64,000 nucleotides of DNA from contig NZ_VFPV01000001.1 of NCBI RefSeq assembly GCF_006716905.1, positions 1,654,269 through 1,718,268 on the forward strand, read 5' to 3'. Numbering within the stretch: position 1 is the stretch's first letter; every line of letters starts with the position of its first letter. This document shows, one piece after another, positions 62,757-64,000 of this stretch. This stretch comes from Acidovorax temperans. Its GTDB lineage: Bacteria > Pseudomonadota > Gammaproteobacteria > Burkholderiales > Burkholderiaceae_C. Under the pieces are notes generated by a model. That model worked only from the letters and a program-made list of their open reading frames with translations, searched no databases and was not told the DNA's origin. Position numbers and translations under genes: made by a program.

Positions 62757-64000
62757 GTCAATAGCTCCTGAAGGGGGGCGGGCGAATGGGGGGCGATGGG
62801 CGCGGCAGCCACAGGCGCGGCCTGGGCCGGGCTTGCGGCAGCATTGGCTGGTGCGGGTGGCCTGGGGCTGCTGGGCAGCTCGATGCACACGCGTGTGCCC
62901 TGCCCGCGGTGCGACTGCACCTGCACCACCGCGCCAATGCGCTGGGCGCGCTCGCGCATGATACCCAGGCCTACGTGCAAGGAATCGGGCGGAACCTGCT
63001 CTACCTCAAAGCCCATGCCATCATCCTGGACTTCAAAGCGCCAGCGCGGATGGCGTTCCACCCGCAGCTCCACCCGCGTCGCCTTGGCGTGCTTGCGGAC
63101 ATTCGACAAGGCTTCCTGCACCATGTGCAGCACCTGGATCTGCACATCGGACGGCAGGGGCACGCCGTGGCCGGCCATGGACAGCGACGTGGCCATGCCG
63201 GTCTGGTGCTCAAACTTCGACAGCGTGGCGCGCAGCGCAGCCTCGATGTCCTCCTCGCTGGTGCGGGTGCGAAAGTGCACCAGCAACTCGCGCACATCGC
63301 TGTAGCACTCGCGCACGCCTACATCCAGTTCGTCGATGCTGCGGTCACGCTTGGCGGTGTCGCCCTTGGCCACGGCATCGCGCAGCAGCTGGGTCTGGAT
63401 CTTGAGGAAGGCGAGCGACTGGGCGATGGAGTCGTGCAGCTCACGCGCGATCATGCTGCGCTCTTGCGCCACGGCGGCTTCCCGCTCCAGCGCCGTGGCA
63501 CGCAAGCCCTCCATGGCGCTGGCCAGGTGGCGCGTCATGGCTTCGAGCAACTCCCGCAGATCATCGTTCAACACCACCGGGAAGCGGAAGAACAGATCCA
63601 CCTCGCCCAGCACGCGCTGCTGCATTTGCACGGGAATGGTCACCATGGTCTCAAACCCGGCTTCGCGGCAATGGGGCAGCGCCACCATGGATGTGGGGGT
63701 GATGGGGATGACGCGGGTGCGCGCCTTTTCCTGGGGCTGTCCGCAATGGCAAGAGCCCGTGTGCAGGCAATGCTCTTCTTCCGCCATGGCCCGGGGCAGG
63801 CCGTCATTGGCCAGCAACACATAGCGTTCGTTGGCTTCGTCTGACCAGCGCATGGCCACCGCATCGGCCCCGGCCACTTTTCGGGCATGGCGCACAAACG
63901 CATTGGCAAGCTCCGTCAGGCTGGCCGCATCCGACGCCAGGCCGCTCACGGCGTACAGGGCTTCCAGCCGCTGGTTCTGCACGGCAATGCTGGCCGTTTA
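62753..64000 (-). CDS. narX: Nitrate sensor histidine kinase NarX, C-terminal part; in-frame stop at window edge
   Basis: About 415 visible codons. GAF-like region with the cysteine cluster EEEHCLHTGSCHCGQPQ typical of NarX/NarQ, then a HisKA_3 box ERSMIARELHDSIAQSLAFLK (phospho-His), the N-box region EALSNVRKHAKA and G-box DDGMGF and GLGIMRERAQRIGA. A Pro/Ala-rich tail ends the protein. Upstream of TASIAVQNQRLEALYAVSG the codon at 63998-64000 reads TAA, where homologues usually have Lys. So membrane and HAMP parts, if present outside, would be cut off. A GTG at 63982 could start a soluble kinase fragment. Confidence 0.85.

Overview
The window is GC-rich and looks like the chromosome of a betaproteobacterium of the family Comamonadaceae, most likely Acidovorax or a close relative. 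This rests on gene content and recognised protein types (Bug-type binding proteins, DUF1840, DUF3567, a PHA-granule protein, separate NarK1 and NarK2, a B12-dependent ribonucleotide reductase beside the nitrate reductase genes) and on the abundant AGCGCTT-N-AAGCGCT palindromes between genes. No rRNA, tRNA or CRISPR array was seen. The species is an inference.

Layout. 1-2900: a partial DUF4394 lipoprotein gene, a chemoreceptor gene that has lost its 5' end, and a Crp/Fnr-type regulator. 3114-12362: a co-directional branched-chain-type ABC transporter (livG, livH, livM, binding protein, livF) bracketed by two different acyl/aryl-CoA ligases. This suggests uptake of a carboxylic acid followed by CoA activation. 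Every junction from livG onwards carries a repeat or hairpin. 12634-18400: two Bug-type binding proteins, DUF1840, a DMT exporter divergent from an Lrp-type regulator, a DUF1045 protein and arsC. 18389-25707: tag, a lipoprotein aminopeptidase, a PHA protein, an HMG-CoA-lyase-like enzyme, and a translationally coupled pair of DNA-processing genes (VRR-NUC/FAN1-like nuclease and an iron-sulfur XPD/DinG-like helicase with a nuclease-like N-terminus). 25785-43988: mostly metabolism and regulators, including ACBP, two peptidase-type genes, argE, a Tat-type binding protein, a molybdopterin oxidoreductase, a DJ-1/PfpI protein, yqhD, LysR/MDR and FAH/IclR divergent pairs, an AbrB-type membrane protein and hemerythrin.

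44023-45720: a 26-bp terminal-inverted-repeat element split by a 1413-bp IS1111-group insertion sequence. The insertion joint can be reconstructed from the repeat's own symmetry, and the non-coding right end of the IS holds a candidate guide RNA (seekRNA/bridge-RNA type).

45720-64000: an anaerobic respiration region on the minus strand. Reading right to left it is narX, narL, then narK1, narK2, narG, narH, narJ, narI, a parvulin, beta-carbonic anhydrase, nrdJ (class II, oxygen-independent), nnrS and a nitroreductase. Together these would sense nitrate, import it and export nitrite, reduce nitrate at the membrane, supply deoxynucleotides without oxygen and handle nitrogen oxides. The visible part of narX has an in-frame stop at the window edge.

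Three repeat families run through the window: the TIR element (5865-6132 and 44023-45720), a post-stop GC-rich repeat always oriented with the gene it follows (five copies), and the AGCGCTT palindrome family (at least nine copies, one inside a coding sequence).
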